DNA from: Cheilinus undulatus
Lineage: Eukaryota > Chordata > Actinopteri > Labriformes > Labridae
Direction of reading: 5' to 3'
DNA: 64,000 nt
Assembly: GCF_018320785.1 (NCBI RefSeq)
Contig: NC_054881.1
Location: 42,694,424-42,758,423 of the forward strand
The first letter of the stretch is position 1, and the number at the start of each line of letters is the position of its first letter. The position numbers and the translations under genes were made by a program. The notes below the pieces were generated by a model. It had not been told where the DNA came from. It was given only the letters and a program-made list of their open reading frames with translations, and did not search any database. This document shows positions 37,001-48,558 of the stretch, piece by piece.

Positions 37001-40000
37001 GTAAATATCAGTCTACATCAGCTGTAAATATCAGCCTATATCAGATGTAAATATCAGTCTACATCAGCTATCTATATCAGTCTATATCAGCTGTAAATAT
37101 CAGCCTATATCAGATGTAAATATCAGTCTACATCAGCTATCTATATCAGTCTACATCAGCTGTAAATATCAGCCTATATCAGATGTAAATATCAGTCTAC
37201 ATCAGCTATCTATATCAGTCTATATCAGCTGTAAATATCAGTCTACATCAGCTGTAAATATCAGCCTATATCAGCTGTAAATATCAGTCTATATCACCTT
37301 TTAATATCACTCTATATCAGCTGTAAATATCAGTCCATATCACCTTTTAATATCAGTCTACATTAGCTGTAAATATCAGCTATATATCAATCTGTATCAG
37401 CTGTAAATATCACTCTATATCACCTTTTAATATCACTCAATATATAAACTGTAAATATCAGTCTACATCAGCTGTAAATATCAGTCTACATCAGTTGTAA
37501 ATATCAGTCTACATCAGCTGTAAATATCAGTCTACATCAGCTGTAAATATCAGTCTACATCAGCTGTAAATATCAGTCTACATCAGCTGTAAATATCAGT
37601 CTATATCAGCTGTAAATATCAGTCTACATCAGCCGTAAATATCAGATTATATCAGCTGTAAATATCAGTCTACATCAGCTGTAAATATCAGTCTACATCA
37701 GCTGTAAATATCAGTCTATATCACCTTTTAATATCACTCAATATATAAACTGTAAATATCAGTCTACATCAGCTGTAAATATCAGTCTACATCAGTTGTA
37801 AATATCAGTCTACATCAGCTGTAAATATCAGTCTACATCAGCTGTAAATATCAGTCTACATCAGCTGTAAATATCAGTCTACATCAGCTGTAAATATCAG
37901 TCTATATCAGCTGTAAATATCAGTCTACATCAGCCGTAAATATCAGATTATATCAGCTGTAAATATCAGTCTACATCAGCTGTAAATATCAGTCTACATC
38001 AGCTGTAAATATCAGTCTACATCAGCTGTAAATATCAGTCTATATCAGCTGTAAATATCAGTCTACATCAGCTGTAAATATCAGTCTATATCAGCTGTAA
38101 ATATCAGTCTACATCAGCTGTAAATATCAGTCTACATCAGCTGTAAATATCAGTCTATATCAGCTGTAAATATCAGTCTATATCAGTTGTTAATATCAGT
38201 CTACATCAGCTGTAAATATCAGTCTACATCAGCTGTAAATATCAGTCCACATCAGCTGTAAATATCAGTCTATATCAGCTGTAAATATCAGTCTACATCA
38301 GCTGAAAATATCAGTCTACATCAGCTGTAAATATCAGGCTATATCAGCTGTAAATATCAGTCTACATCAGCTGTAAATATCAGGCTATATCAGCTGTAAA
38401 AATCGGTCTACATCAGCTGTAAATATCAGGCTATATCAGCTGTAAATATCAGTCTACATCAGCTGTAAATATCAGTCTATATCAGCTGTAAATATCAGTC
38501 TACATCAGCTGTAAATATCAGTCTACATCAGCTGTAAATATCAGTCTATATCAGCTGTAAATATCAGTCTATATCAGCTGTTAATATCAGTCTACATCAG
38601 CTGTAAATATCAGTCTACATCAGCTGTAAATATCAGTCTACATCAGCTGTAAATATCAGTCTATATCAGCTGTAAATATCAGTCTACATCAGCTGTAAAT
38701 ATCAGTCTACATCAGCTGTAAATATCAGGTTATGTCAGCTGTAAATATCAGTCTATATCAGCTGTAAATATCAGTCAATATCACCTTTTAATATCAGTCT
38801 ACATCAGCTGTAAATATCAGTCTACATCAGATGTAAAAATCAGTCTATATCAGATGTAAATATCAGTCTATATCAGCTGTAAATATCAGTCTATATCAGC
38901 TGTAAATATCAGTCTATATCAGCTGTAAATATCAGTCTACATCAGCTGTAAATATCAGTCTATATCAGCTGTAAATATCAGACTACATCAGCTGTAAATA
39001 TCAGTCTATATCAGCTGTAAATATCAGTCTACATCAGCTGTAAATATCAGTCTACATCAGCTGTAAATATCAGTCTACATCAGCTGTAAATATCAGTCTA
39101 CATCAGCTGTAAATATCAGTCTACATCAGCTGTAAATATCAGTCTACATCAGCTGTAAATATCAGTCTACATCAGCTGTAAATATCAGTCTACATCAGCT
39201 GTAGCTGTTAATCATTCAGACACTGTATTTTATATTGATTGGGGTTGTCTTTGTGAAATATAAAAATTGGTTTGATGATTTGAAACATTTAAGTGTGATA
39301 AATATGCAAAGACATCAGGAATCAGAAAGGGGGCAAATACTTTTTCACAGCACTGTTAATGCTTAGTAAACTTATCTACATACCCTTCTTTTAAAAACCA
39401 TGATTCAGACTAGCATGTTGTGAGTAAAATGTCCCATGAGTCAGTGTGTTATCTCTGTCAGACCACTGTCAGGAGCAGTAACAGTGTTTAGATAAGACTC
39501 ACGTTGACTCATTTGCTTATTTCTGATGACTAAACCAAGCTTTGATTTAAACTGTTCAGGGAAAATATCTTTAACTAAACTGATGATTCATTAAAGTTCA
39601 ACTACTTCTTTGTGGATTTTCTAGATAATGACCAAAAAACATCTGGCAAAATTCCTCCAATAAAAGGTCAATATTATGCTTAAAGGATGACACAAGGTCA
39701 AGCTCCAATAAAGTGACTAATTTTCTCGTAGTACTACAATTGAAAAACTTGAAAAAAATAATCATAATTTTGATGTGTTTTAAAATTTGAAATGTAAGGC
39801 CTATATCTGCTAAAAATATTGACCTACATTGGCTGTAAATATATATTGCCTTACCAATGTAACAAACACATCCCTTTATCTCATATATGTGATAAGTACC
39901 TCCCTATATTCTCTGTAAATTCTGGCCTTTATCATCTCCTTTATCATCTGTAAACACTGGCCTTTTCTTATTTTCTTGGCCATAAATATCAGCCTAAATC

Positions 40001-43000
40001 AGCTGTTAATTTTAGCCTATATCAGCTGCAAATATCCTCCTCTATCTATTTTACATTTCCCTATATTGACTAGAAATATTTGCCTACATCTGCCTTGAAT
40101 ACCAACCTCTGTTCACTGTAAATATAGGCCTATATGGACCATCAAATAAAACATAAATAAATATAGTAATGATGTAAATATTGGCCTATGTTGGTTGTAA
40201 ATATCATTGTGTATTGGCTGAAAATATCAGCTTTTATTGGCTCTATGTATTGGCATTTACCATCTGCAAACATCTCCCTATATTAGTTGAAAATATCAGA
40301 TTATATCAGCTGTAAATATCAGATTATATCAGCTGTAATATCAGGTTATGTCAGCTGTAAATATCAGTCTATATCAGCTGTAAATATCAGTCTATATCAG
40401 CTGTTAATATCATTCTATATCAACTGTAAATATCAGTCTATATCAACCGTAAATATCAGTCTATATCAGCTGTAAATATCAGTCTATATCAGCTGTAAAT
40501 ATCAGTCTATATCAGCTGTAAATATCAGATTATATCAGATGTAGCAGATTATATCAGATGTAGTGTCAGATTATACGAGCTGTAAATGTCAGATTATATC
40601 AGCTGTAATATCAGGTTATGTCAGCTGTAAATATCAGTCTATATCAGCTGTAAATATCAGTCTATATCAGCTGTAAATATCAGTCTATATCAGCTGTAAA
40701 TATCAGTCTATATCAGCTGTAAATATCAGTCTATATCAGCTGTAAATATCAGTCTATATCAGCTGTAAATATCAAATTATATCAGATGTAGCAGATTATA
40801 TCAGATGTAGTGTCAGATTATACGAGCTGTAAATGTCAGATTATATCAGCAGTAAATACCAGATTATATCAGCTGTAAAGATCAATTTATATCAGCTGTA
40901 GCAGATTATATCAGCTGTAATATCAAATTATATCAGCAGTAATATCAGATTATATCAGCAGTAATATCAGATTATATCAGCAGTAAATATCAGATTATAT
41001 CAGCAGTAAATATCAGATTATATCAGCAGTAAATATCAGATTATATCAGCTGTAAATATCAGATTATATCAGCAGTAAATATCAGATTATATCAGCAGTA
41101 ATATCAGATTATATCAGCAGTAAATATCAGATTATATCAGCAGTAAATATCAGTCTATATCAGCTGTAAATATCAAATTATATCAGATGTAGTGTCAGAT
41201 TATACGAGCTGTAAATGTCAGATTATATCAGCAGTAATATCAGATTATATCAGCAGTAATATCAGATGTAGTATCAGCAGTAATATCAGATTATATCAGC
41301 TGTAAATATCAAATTATATCAGATGTAGTGTCAGATTATACGAGCTGTAAATGTCAGATTATATCAGCTGTAATATCAGATTATATCAGCAGTAATATCA
41401 GATTATATCAGCAGTAAATATCAGATTATATCAGCAGTAAATATCAGATTATATCAGCAGTAATATCAGATTATATCAGCTGTAAAGATCAATTTATATC
41501 AGCTGTAGCAGATTATATCAGCTGTAATATCAGATTATATCAGCTGTAATATCAGATTATATCAGCTGTAATATCAGATTATATCAGCAGTAATATCAGA
41601 TTATATCAGCAGTAATATCAGATTATATCAGCAGTAATATCAGATTATATCAGCAGTAATATCAGATTATATCAGCAGTAATATCAGATTATATCAGCTC
41701 TAAAGATCAATTTATATCAGCTGTAGCAGATTATATCAGCTGTAATATCAGATTATATCAGCAGTAAATATCAGATTATATCAGCAGTAATATCAGATTA
41801 TATCAGCAGTAAATATCAGATTATATCAGCAGTAATATCAGATTATATCAGCAGTAATATCAGATTATATCAGCAGTAAATATCAGATTATATCAGATGT
41901 AGCAGATTATATCAGATGTAGTGTCAGATTATACGAGCTGTAAATGTCAGATTATATCAGCTGTAATATCAGGTTATGTCAGCTGTAAATATCAGTCTAT
42001 ATCAGCTGTAAATATCAGATTATATCAGCAGTAAATATCAGTCTATATCAGCTGTAAATATCAAATTATATCAGATGTAGTGTCAGATTATACGAGCTGT
42101 AAATGTCAGATTATATCAGCAGTAATATCAGATTATATCAGCTGTAAAGATCAATTTATATCAGCTGTAGCAGATTATATCAGCTGTAATATCAGATTAT
42201 ATCAGCAGTAATATCAGATTATATCAGCAGTAATATCAGATTATATCAGCTGTAATATCAAATTATATCAGCAGTAATATCAGATTATATCAGCAGTAAT
42301 ATCAGATTATATCAGCAGTAAATATCAGATTATATCAGCAGTAAATATCAGATTATATCAGCAGTAAATATCAGATTATATCAGCTGTAAATATCAGATT
42401 ATATCAGCAGTAAATATCAGATTATATCAGCAGTAATATCAGATTATATCAGCAGTAAATATCAGATTATATCAGCAGTAAATATCAGTCTATATCAGCT
42501 GTAAATATCAAATTATATCAGATGTAAATATCAGATTATATCAGCTGTAAATGTCAGATTATATCAGCAGTAATATCAGATTATATCAGCAGTAATATCA
42601 GATTATATCAGCAGTAAATATCAGATTATATCAGCTGTAAATATCAAATTATATCAGATGTAGTGTCAGATTATACGAGCTGTAAATGTCAGATTATATC
42701 AGCTGTAATATCAGATTATATCAGCAGTAATATCAGATTATATCAGCAGTAAATATCAGATTATATCAGCAGTAATATCAGATTATATCAGCAGTAAATA
42801 TCAGATTATATCAGCAGTAATATCAGATTATATCAGCAGTAATATCAGATTATATCAGCAGTAAATATCAGATTATATCAGCAGTAAATATCAGATTATA
42901 TCAGCAGTAAATATCAGATTATATCAGCAGTAAATATCAGATTATATCAGCAGTAAATATCAGATTATATCAGCAGTAATATCAGATTATATCAGCAGTA

Positions 43001-46000
43001 ATATCAGATTATATCAGCAGTAAATATCAGATTATATCAGCAGTAAATATCAGATTATATCAGCAGTAAATATCAGATTATATCAGCAGTAATATCAGAT
43101 TATATCAGCTGTAAAGATCAATTTATATCAGCTGTAGCAGATTATATCAGCTGTAATATCAGATTATATCAGCTGTAATATCAGATTATATCAGCAGTAA
43201 TATCAGATTATATCAGCAGTAATATCAGATTATATCAGCAGTAATATCAGATTATATCAGCTGTAAATATCAAATTATATCAGATGTAGTGTCAGATTAT
43301 ACGAGCTGTAAATATCAGATTATATCAGCTGTAATATCAGATTATATCAGCAGTAATATCAGATTATATCAGCTGTAAAGATCAATTTATATCAGCTGTA
43401 GCAGATTATATCAGCTGTAATATCAGATTATATCAGCAGTAAATATCAGATTATATCAGCAGTAATATCAGATTATATCAGCAGTAAATATCAGATTATA
43501 TCAGCAGTAATATCAGATTATATCAGCAGTAATATCAGATTATATCAGCAGTAAATATCAGATTATATCAGCAGTAATATCAGATTATATCAGCAGTAAA
43601 TATCAGATTATATCAGCAGTAAATATCAGATTATATCAGCAGTAAATATCAGATTATATCAGCTGTAAAGATCAATTTATATCAGCTGTAGCAGATTATA
43701 TCAGCTGTAATATCAGATTATATCAGCAGTAATATCAGATTATATCAGCTGTAAATATCAGATTATATCAGCTGTAAATATCAGATTATATCAGATTATA
43801 TCAGCAGTAAATATCAGATTATATCAGCAGTAAATATCAGATTATATCAGCAGTAAATATCAGATTATATCAGCTGTAAATATCAGATTATATCAGATTA
43901 TATCAGCAGTAATATCAGATTATATCAGCTGTAAATATCAGATTATATCAGCTGTAAATATCAGATTATATCAACTGTAAATATCAGATTATATCAGCTG
44001 TTATATCAGATTATATCAGCTGTAAATATCAGTCTACATCAGCTGTAAATATCAGTCTATATTAGCTGTAAATATCAGATTATATCAGCTGTAAATATCA
44101 GATTATATCAGCTGTAAATATCAGATTATATCAGCTGTAAATATCAGATTATATCAGCAGTAAATATCAGATTATATCAGCAGTAAATATCAGATTATAT
44201 CAGCAGTAAATATCAGATTATATCAGCAGTAAATATCAGATTATATCAGCTGTAAATATCAGATTATATCAGCTGTAAATATCAGATTATATCAGCAGTA
44301 AATATCAGATTATATCAGCAGTAAATATCAGATTATATCAGCAGTAATATCAGATTATATCAGCAGTAAATATCAGATTATATAAGCAGTAATATCAGAT
44401 TATATCAGCTGTAAATATCAGATTATATCAGCTGTAAATATCAGATTATATCAGCAGTAAATATCAGATTATATCAGCAGTAATATCAGATTATATCAGC
44501 AGTAATATCAGATTATATCAGCTGTAAATATCAGATTATATCAGCTGTAAATATCAGATTATATCAGCTGTAAATATCAGATTATATCAGCAGTAATATC
44601 AGATTATATCAGCTGTAAATATCAGATTATATCAGCAGTAATATCAGATTATATCAGCTGTAAATATCAGCCTAAATATTGACATTATATCTAAATAATG
44701 TTGTGGGGTTTAAGGCAGAACCAGCAGGCTTTAGTCTGCTGCAGTCTTTTTCTTTGTTTTTTTCCTCATTCCTCAGTTTTAATCTGCTTCATGGACTGGA
44801 GATTTAGGTCTAAACTATACTTATAAATCAGTATCAATAAAGGTATCTGCAGAAATAAACTTATAAATATCAGTTTATGAGATATTGGCAAAAATCCAGT
44901 ACTGTGCATCCCTGGAAAACCTGGAAGAAAATTAAATGAGATTTTTGTAAACTTAAACAAAAGAAGCACCATCTGAGTAGACAGGTGTATACGTATCAAT
45001 CATTGGTTTGTTTACTGCTTAATGTGGCTGATGCTAAAATACCAGTGAATGAAGAGATGGTTGTTTGCAGAATGAGTCAGCTCTCAGTTAAACAATCTGC
45101 ATCTCTAAAAAGAGCTGGGATTCACTTTAAAAGTGCTTACAAGCTCCAGCATGCAACACTTCACCAATGTTTGTATACAATTTATACAATCTGCATGAGT
45201 TAATGTGGATATTTTTGCTGATTCCATTCTTCTTCTGCAGATCTGAGTAAATCTGATGCTTCACTGGGTTGAGTAAATTATTTAAAGATCTATGTGATCT
45301 GGATCGTTATTATTGAATAAGCTGAGCTGACATGCAGTGGTAGTAGTTTTAAAAGCCTGGAAATAAAAGTCACGCCGGACTCCATTCAAACAGACAAATA
45401 TTTAACATTTGTTAGCATTATTTGTCGTTATTTACATTTGACACAACCGTGTCGTCAAAAAATGATTAATTATGGCGTTTTTGTAAATTCGGCGTCAAAG
45501 ATTTTATTAACTGGTGTAGTTTTAGTGGTATAAGCTTTACTAATGTTTGTATCTGACACAGAAACATGTTGGTTTGAGCTGTTTCTACGTTTTTAAATGA
45601 TCAGAGTCTTTAGAAATGGCCTCCTGTATTAGTAAGTCAACGTAAAGTTGACAAAACTACAGGACGTAGACGAAATGCCTTTAAATGAGCGACATATCCA
45701 GCTAAACTCAGACTATCATATTTTACACAGTCGGTGTTATGTATTACAGAGTAGCCGTGTTAACTGGTGACTTTCTGCCTGTTGTGTCTACAACTGCCGT
45801 AGTTACAGGAGACGTTGAAATCGCTGAATGTCCACATGAATGTCTGTTTGAAGAGGTTTTTATTTTAATATCTAAAATTACTCACCACCTAACTCAACAA
45901 AAAAGGCATACGATGGTACAATATTTGTAGTGTGAACTGTTGTACCCACGACATTCCTAATGAAAGTCATCAGTTAACACGGTGACTATTTAAATAATAA

Positions 46001-46183
46001 CACCGTAAAGATTAGCTACAGTTTGAGTTAGCCGGCGTAGCTTTATTACAGGATTAAACAGGCGGAAGTTTTCAGTTTTTAATCGCTAAGTAAACGCAAA
46101 GTAACTAGTTATGAGTCAGCATTTATAAGAAAATGCTCTATCTTAATCGGTTTAATCGTTGATGATTATTATTTTCTTACCAT
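34066..46183 (-). CDS. dpm2: dpm2, dolichol-phosphate mannosyltransferase subunit 2
   Basis: Four exons on the minus strand: 46183-46181 (the ATG alone), 36256-36167, 35635-35533 and 34121-34066. All junctions have GT/AG and phases close, giving 83 residues against 84 in mammals. The protein binds and stabilises the catalytic DPM1 subunit of the ER enzyme that makes dolichol-phosphate-mannose for N-glycans, GPI anchors and O-mannosylation. Two membrane segments are visible (about residues 9-31 and 50-74), joined by the diagnostic HKYFLPREY loop. Phe21 and Tyr23 align with positions in the first mammalian membrane segment reported to matter. The C-terminus KKAD is a dilysine ER-retrieval signal. 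Intron 1 is 9.9 kb and mostly minisatellite; intron 3 holds a hAT-like insertion. Confidence 0.95.
34189..35344 (+). mobile_element. hAT-like element with 8-bp flanking repeat (family H2)
   Basis: An exact 8-bp direct repeat TTAGATCA flanks it (34181-34188 and 35345-35352). The right end inverted reads CAGGGGTGTCAAACTG, and the left side begins GGGGGCAAAAACCGGCCC, consistent with a diverged copy of the same terminus. The interior is AT-rich TTTTGACCTTTTACATTTAT repeats with no transposase. It occupies most of dpm2 intron 3. Confidence 0.75.
36570..39205 (+). repeat. 23-bp minisatellite, array D (dpm2 intron 1)
   Basis: About 115 units with core ATCAGCTGTAAATATCAG and T[A/C]TATCA/TACATCA variants, plus a sub-type ATCACCTTTTAATATCAC. 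A run of units around 37411-37700 recurs 299 bp (13 units) later, showing block duplication. It lies between dpm2 exons 1 and 2. Confidence 0.97.
39216..39355 (+). mobile_element. Tc1-like terminal fragment between arrays D and E
   Basis: It ends GGGGGCAAATACTTTTTCAC plus AGCACTG at 39355, a familiar teleost Tc1 terminus that agrees with the GTGAAAAAGT motif in the fossil at 23585. The rest of the element is missing. Confidence 0.6.
39790..40287 (+). repeat. Decayed edge of the 23-bp minisatellite
   Basis: Irregular, diverged units (for example ATATTGGCCTATGTTGGTTG) precede the homogeneous array E. This is how an older, no longer homogenised array edge would look. Confidence 0.6.
40288..44670 (+). 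repeat. Minisatellite, array E (dpm2 intron 1)
   Basis: About 190 units mixing 23-bp and 22-bp lengths; ATCAGCAGTAAATATCAG alternates with ATCAGCAGTAATATCAG (one A shorter). A longer recurring block contains TATCAGATGTAGTGTCAG, TTATACGAGCTG and AGATCAATTTATATCAGC, showing several rounds of block amplification. Mixed 22/23-bp units break the strict phase of the other arrays. Confidence 0.97.
44915..46180 (-). other. Promoter-proximal part of dpm2 intron 1
   Basis: Unique sequence between the array-bearing segment and dpm2 exon 1. No other exon or RNA gene was recognised. An intronic enhancer would be plausible but is not shown. Confidence 0.45.
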
Positions 46184-46260
46184 CTCGGACAGTTTGCTGA
46201 CGTTTCCGGTAGTTCTTCTTCTGGTAAATAAATACAGCGGAGGGTCTCTGCTGCCCCCTG
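46184..46260 (-). promoter_or_regulatory. dpm2 5' UTR and core promoter region
   Basis: On the minus strand the start codon is preceded by GTCAGCAAACTGTCCGAG. Farther up, ACCGGAAA (46210-46203) is a good ETS-family site, common in TATA-less housekeeping promoters. The transcription start itself cannot be fixed from sequence. Confidence 0.5.
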
Positions 46261-47046
46261 CTGGTGGAGCTGCACAGCACGCTTAAATTCAAGATGAGGC
46301 TTTTACAGGACCGTTTTCATTGAGGCCATGCTGGATTTGGAGTCTGGATTAAATTAAATTATGTTTAATATTTTTTATGATTATACGTAATAGTTAACAG
46401 TTAAAATGTCAGGATAAATAATCATTTATATGTAATATTAATAGAATAATAACATTGTTTTTATTGCCTCTTTTTTGACGCAATGACTCATTTTGGTGTT
46501 ACATTTAGTTTCTTTGGTAGTTATTCTTTGTTATTTGAAACTGCATCTTGGATTACATCACCCTGGCTGTAGGGAGGCTCTGACGCAGCTTAAATAAAGT
46601 GTGCTTGAAGGAACAATAAAGTATGTGACAGATCCCAATTTCAAAAAAGTCAGTGCACTAATTATAGAGCTTAGAAAATCATGAGTAATGCATTAATGCT
46701 GACAGTCCTAGTTACAACCATCAGAGGTGGAAAAAGTACACAAGTGCTTAGGTAAAAGTACTGGTCTATAAATCCTCTCAAGTAAAAGTAAGAACTATTA
46801 AGACTACTACCAGGGTGTTTGGGGGACAGTGTTATTTAAAATTATATTGAGTAAAATTCCACACTTAAAGGTGTCTATATTAGGCCACACCAAAGTTAAA
46901 CTACACTTTTAAAAGAAATATTTTCCAGTCTGACAGGGCTGCAGAAAGTCTGTGGAATAGTGTGTTACCTGGCAAGAATAAAGCAGAAAGTCAACCTTAC
47001 AGCAAAGCAGTGAATACTGATGAAGAATAGTCACTATCCATCCCTT
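46261..47046. other. Upstream flank of dpm2, no gene recognised
   Basis: It includes a stretch (46725-46790) with GTGGAAAAAGTACACAAG and AAGTAAAAGTAAGAACT, similar in style to a common fish repeat. No exon was seen. Confidence 0.35.
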
Positions 47047-47690
47047 AGGACACGGGTGTCAAACTCAAGGCCCGGGGGCCAAATCTGGCCTGTGGAACGT
47101 TTAAATCTGGCCCCAAAGATGATCTGATATTTCTGTTCTAACTGGCCCATCAGTCTGAGGTCTGCAGATTTACTCAAGAGTAAAAATGTGAACTTATCCT
47201 GATGATTTAAGATTTCCTTGTTAAGTCACAGAATCTGAAAAAGTAAGGAGTAAAAATATTTAGATAAGAAGTCAGGAACGTGGGGAAAGAAATTAATTTG
47301 TGCTTTAATTTCACATTTTCGAGTTATCACAATTAGGACTCAAACTTAGGATTTTGACTTTTAATTTCATACTTTGGGTATTTCAACTCATAGTTTTGAC
47401 TTCTCATATAATATTTTGAGCTTTAAGATTCAGAATTCAGATTTTTTAGTGATATTTTGACCAATTGTTTTTTATTTTATCTCATATTTTCAACAAACTT
47501 TGACTTCATAATCCAAAAGTTTGACCTTTTAGACTCACAATTTAAAATTTTGAATCATATTTTGACTTTTAATTTCATGATTACAATTTTTATTTTAATA
47601 TTTTGACCTTTAAAAGTCACGATTTTGACTTTCCCTCTAAAATATTTGCCTTTAAATTTTTTTATTTTTAAATCTTTATTCTCACAAGCA
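47047..47690 (+). mobile_element. hAT-like element (family H2), partial
   Basis: The left end CGGGTGTCAAACTCAAGGCC plus GGGGGCC is the inverse of the fragment at 21525-21566 and relates to the right end of 34189-35344. The AT-rich interior of TTTTGACTTTTAATTTCAT motifs matches. The right terminus was not found; the next element begins at 47697. Confidence 0.6.
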
Positions 47691-47696
47691 GAATTA

Positions 47697-48427
47697 TGGA
47701 GCCCGTAAGGTGACATGGAAGTGTTTATTTTCTTAATACATGCGCCAATTTAGTATCTGGCGCGCGCGTTAACATATATCGTGTGCGCGTTTTATTTGTA
47801 TCTTGTGCATGCCATTTCTACGTTTCTTGTGTAAGCATTTTAGTACCTCACACGCACAATTTAGTATCTCTTGTGCGCCATTTTTCAGTTTCTTGTGCGC
47901 GTTTTTGTATCTCGCATGCACATTTTAGTATCTTGCGTGCGCATTTTAGTATCTCGCACATGCGTTTTAGTATCTTGTGCGCACATTTTAGTATCTTGCA
48001 CGCACAAGATGATATTCGTATTTCGTGCGCGTTTTAGTATCCCGCACGCACATTTTAGAATCTTGTGTGCACGTTTTAGTATCTTGCGCACGCCTTTTAG
48101 TATCTCGCATGCACGATTTAGTGTCTCGCGCATTTTATTCGTTCCTCGCGTGCGTATTTTAGTATCTCGCGCATGTATTTTAGCATCTCATGCGTTTGTT
48201 TTACTATCTTGTGCACGTTTTATTCATATTTCGTGCATGCGATGTCTCTGTATCTCGATTTACGCAATACGTACATACGTACAAGATATGCACAAGATAC
48301 GAATAAACTGCACGAAAGATACAGAGAAATCGAGCAAAGGAGATACAAATAAAATGTGTGTGCAAGATACTAAAACGCGTGCACATATTAAAAAAACAAA
48401 CATGTTCATGTCACCTCCCGGGCTCCG
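47697..48427 (+). mobile_element. TIR element flanked by TA (family T1) with Z-DNA-prone interior
   Basis: The left end TGGAGCCCGTAAGGTGACAT and the inverted right end CGGAGCCCGGGAGGTGACAT are close inverted repeats; TA flanks both sides (47695-47696, 48428-48429). The interior is a degenerate repeat with TTTTAGTATCTCG followed by alternating purine-pyrimidine GCGCGCAC runs. Its last 150 bp carry inverted copies (GCAAGATACTAAAACGCG), so the interior can fold back. The long open frames across it are repeat artefacts. It is related to 7366-7932. Confidence 0.75.
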
Positions 48428-48552
48428 TACAGAGCAGCTCAGAGTAATGGCATTCATGGAAAACAGGAGAAACCGTCTGTTGAGACTAACAAACCAGTGC
48501 AGATTCTCTAAAAATAAAGCAAATAATGAAAAACCAAGAACAGCTTCAAGAT

Positions 48553-48558
48553 TTTATT
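48553..48558 (-). terminator. Candidate eeig1 polyadenylation signal
   Basis: AATAAA on the minus strand at the far end of the gene-free stretch downstream of eeig1. The T1 element begins about 125 bp further on. Confidence 0.3.

Larger units (their letters stand above)
36497..44914 (+). mobile_element. Candidate 8.4-kb hAT-like element containing the minisatellites
   Basis: Left: CAGGTATGAACGATTTTGG at 36497. Right end inverted: CAGGGATGCACAGTACTGG ending at 44914. The outer bases agree as CAGG[T/G]ATG[A/C]AC. Between them lie the 23-bp arrays and short unique segments. If real, an ordinary non-autonomous hAT element swelled through internal tandem expansion in dpm2 intron 1. No 8-bp flanking duplication is visible, so this is a hypothesis. 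Confidence 0.4.
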
